From contig NZ_JAIMCA010000002.1 in the NCBI RefSeq assembly GCF_025499465.1, forward strand, positions 248,001-312,000: 64,000 nucleotides of DNA, written 5' to 3'. Positions 63,054 through 64,000 of this stretch are shown one piece after another (position 1 is the first letter of the stretch; every line of letters starts with the position of its first letter). The position numbers and the translations under genes were made by a program. The notes under the pieces were generated by a model. It did no database searches and was not told where the DNA came from. It saw only the letters and a program-made list of their open reading frames with translations. This DNA comes from Allobosea sp. BH3 (GTDB lineage: Bacteria; Pseudomonadota; Alphaproteobacteria; Rhizobiales; Beijerinckiaceae).

Positions 63054-63542
63054 ATGGCCGAAACCGAATTGCAGGAGCGCATCTGGACGGCGCTCGCCGC
63101 GCATCCGGTCTACATGGTCTCGCTCATCGCCGGGGACGGCATCAGGACGCGGCCGATGGCGGGGGAGATCGACCGGGAGCGCCACCGCATCCTGTTCGTC
63201 ACGCATCGCCATACCGGCATCATCGGCGAAGCGCTGCGCTCGCCGACGGTTTCCATCGCGCTCAGCCACGAGGACCGCAACTTCTACGCAGCCGTGACCT
63301 GCTCCGCCTCCGAGATCCACGATCATGAGCTGCTGCGGCAGATCTGGACGCCGATGGCCAACGCCTGGTTCCCGAACGGGCCGGACGACCCCGACGCGAC
63401 GCTGCTGGCCCTGACGCCAGTCTCCGCCGAAATCTGGGACGGGCCATCGAGCAGTGTGCTCGTCGCCTTCAAGCTGGCGACGGCCCGCATCCTCGGCCGG
63501 ACGCCGGACCTGGGAGTCAACGCCACGATCGATATGCGCTAG
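63054..63542 (+). CDS. Pyridoxamine-5'-phosphate-oxidase-like flavin-binding protein (general stress type)
   Basis: 162 residues with GGAGG near the start (AGCAGGAGGTTGCC before ATG 63054). Split-barrel fold of the PNPOx-like superfamily: helical start ELQERIWTALAAHPVYMVSLIAG, RPMAGEIDRERHRILFVTHRHTG, VSIALSHEDRNFYAAVTCSASEI, and DPDATLLALTPVSAEIWDGPSS. Family members bind FMN, F420 or heme; the type resembles general-stress protein 26. The ligand is not determinable here. Followed by two inverted repeats. Confidence 0.88.
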   Translation: MAETELQERIWTALAAHPVYMVSLIAGDGIRTRPMAGEIDRERHRILFVTHRHTGIIGEALRSPTVSIALSHEDRNFYAAVTCSASEIHDHELLRQIWTPMANAWFPNGPDDPDATLLALTPVSAEIWDGPSSSVLVAFKLATARILGRTPDLGVNATIDMR

Positions 63543-63589
63543 CTCGCCCTGCGTCCTGTTGGACGCAAAGTGGCGATCTAGCCTTGTTC

Positions 63590-63638
63590 AAGCATCCGAT
63601 TTTCCGAAAATTGGAAGCCACTTTTCGGTCCGATGCTT
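63590..63638. repeat. Interrupted inverted repeat after the PNPOx-like gene
   Basis: AAGCATC...CCGAAAA and TTTTCGG...GATGCTT pair across an ATTGGAAGCCAC centre. It lies between convergent genes and overlaps the first base of the PAP2 stop codon. The form (CCGAAAA/TTTTCGG inside a GCATC stem) is a known style of Hyphomicrobiales intergenic repeat. A small GCGTCC/GGACGC hairpin precedes it at 63551-63566. Confidence 0.7.
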
Positions 63639-64000
63639 CAGGCCGGGTCGGACTCCGCCATCTTCCGACCGAGCCAGGCTATGGCGATGCTCGACCAGGC
63701 GATGCCGAGGCACCAGCCCCCGATCACATCCGTTGGCCAATGGACGCCGAGATAGATCCGGCTTAGCCCGATCAGCACGATCATCACCCAGGCCAGCACG
63801 AGGCAGAGCCGGGCGATATCCTGCCGCCGCGAGGCAAGCCCGACGAAGCCCGCGATGCAGAGCAGCGTCACGGCCGAAAGAAAAGCGTGACCGCTGGGGA
63901 AGCTCGCCGTGAAGGTCAGCGCCGTATGGGCGACGATATCCGGACGCTCGCGCCCGATCGCGATCTTGAGGCCGGTGCTGACGGCGAGCGCCGCAAGGAC
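63638..64000 (-). CDS. PAP2-family membrane phosphatase, C-terminal part (cut by window edge)
   Basis: 121 codons are visible; the start lies beyond base 64000. The three phosphatase motifs are in order: K(x)6RP (KIAIGRERP), PSGH (SFPSGHAF) and SRxxxxxHxxxD (SRIYLGVHWPTDV), within at least three membrane helices. Such enzymes dephosphorylate lipid phosphates, for example undecaprenyl pyrophosphate or phosphatidic acid, at the outer face of the inner membrane. Convergent with the PNPOx-like gene. Confidence 0.94.
   Translation of the reverse strand, partial: VLAALAVSTGLKIAIGRERPDIVAHTALTFTASFPSGHAFLSAVTLLCIAGFVGLASRRQDIARLCLVLAWVMIVLIGLSRIYLGVHWPTDVIGGWCLGIAWSSIAIAWLGRKMAESDPA

Overview
The window is GC-rich, densely coded bacterial chromosome. 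Gene content points to an alphaproteobacterium of the Hyphomicrobiales (Rhizobiales), plausibly near Bosea/Methylobacterium: the ribF-ileS-lspA-M16 peptidase order, a PodJ-like polarity protein, an intracellular PHB depolymerase, TIGR01459 and TIGR02186 proteins and Entner-Doudoroff genes. This taxonomic call is inference; there is no rRNA or tRNA to confirm it. I see no phage, insertion sequence, CRISPR array or plasmid backbone.

Layout. 1-11106 (minus strand): MaoC-like hydratase, then ribF, ileS, lspA, a BamF-like secreted protein, an active/inactive pair of M16 peptidases, pgi and the N-terminal part of mutL. 11317-18070: a stand-alone CheY, a HAD hydrolase, a membrane protein with a degenerate EAL domain, a winged-helix/TM/TPR protein, a class-III aminotransferase and a small gene of lower GC. 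18093-24741: a fatty-acid-degradation operon (acyl-CoA dehydrogenase, thiolase, FadJ-type protein) ending in a peptide-deformylase-like gene without two of three metal ligands, next to a MerR regulator. 25112-30330: PodJ/Sel1 protein and a TauE-TIGR02186 pair. 30327-34789: moeA, tusA, mrp, SRPBCC protein, mobA and DUF2478, a molybdenum-cofactor and sulfur/iron-sulfur neighbourhood. 35008-41860: polytopic O-antigen-ligase-like protein, argE-like and HipO-like M20 peptidases, a PLP dehydratase, an M15-like protein in an AT-rich island, and an L-2-hydroxyglutarate-oxidase-like flavoprotein. 42010-44882: zwf-pgl-eda. 45082-50495: a complete peptide-type ABC transporter.

50743-57624 is the most distinctive block: DUF2126 transglutaminase, circularly permuted ATP-grasp fused to an alpha-E domain, and a second transglutaminase. 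Comparative genomics has proposed this gene set as a peptide-ligating/cleaving system, but to my knowledge its substrate and product are unknown. It is divergent from the peptide transporter. 57629-64000 holds an HxlR regulator/quinone-reductase-like pair, an aldehyde dehydrogenase, a GST, a PHB depolymerase, a 50-residue membrane protein, a PNPOx-like protein and a partial PAP2 phosphatase.

A second layer is a set of seven intergenic palindromic elements that begin GTCAT and end ATGAC. Every copy lies within 25 bases downstream of at least one stop codon, and none lies between divergent genes. Further inverted repeats occur at 48793, 62717 and 63590.
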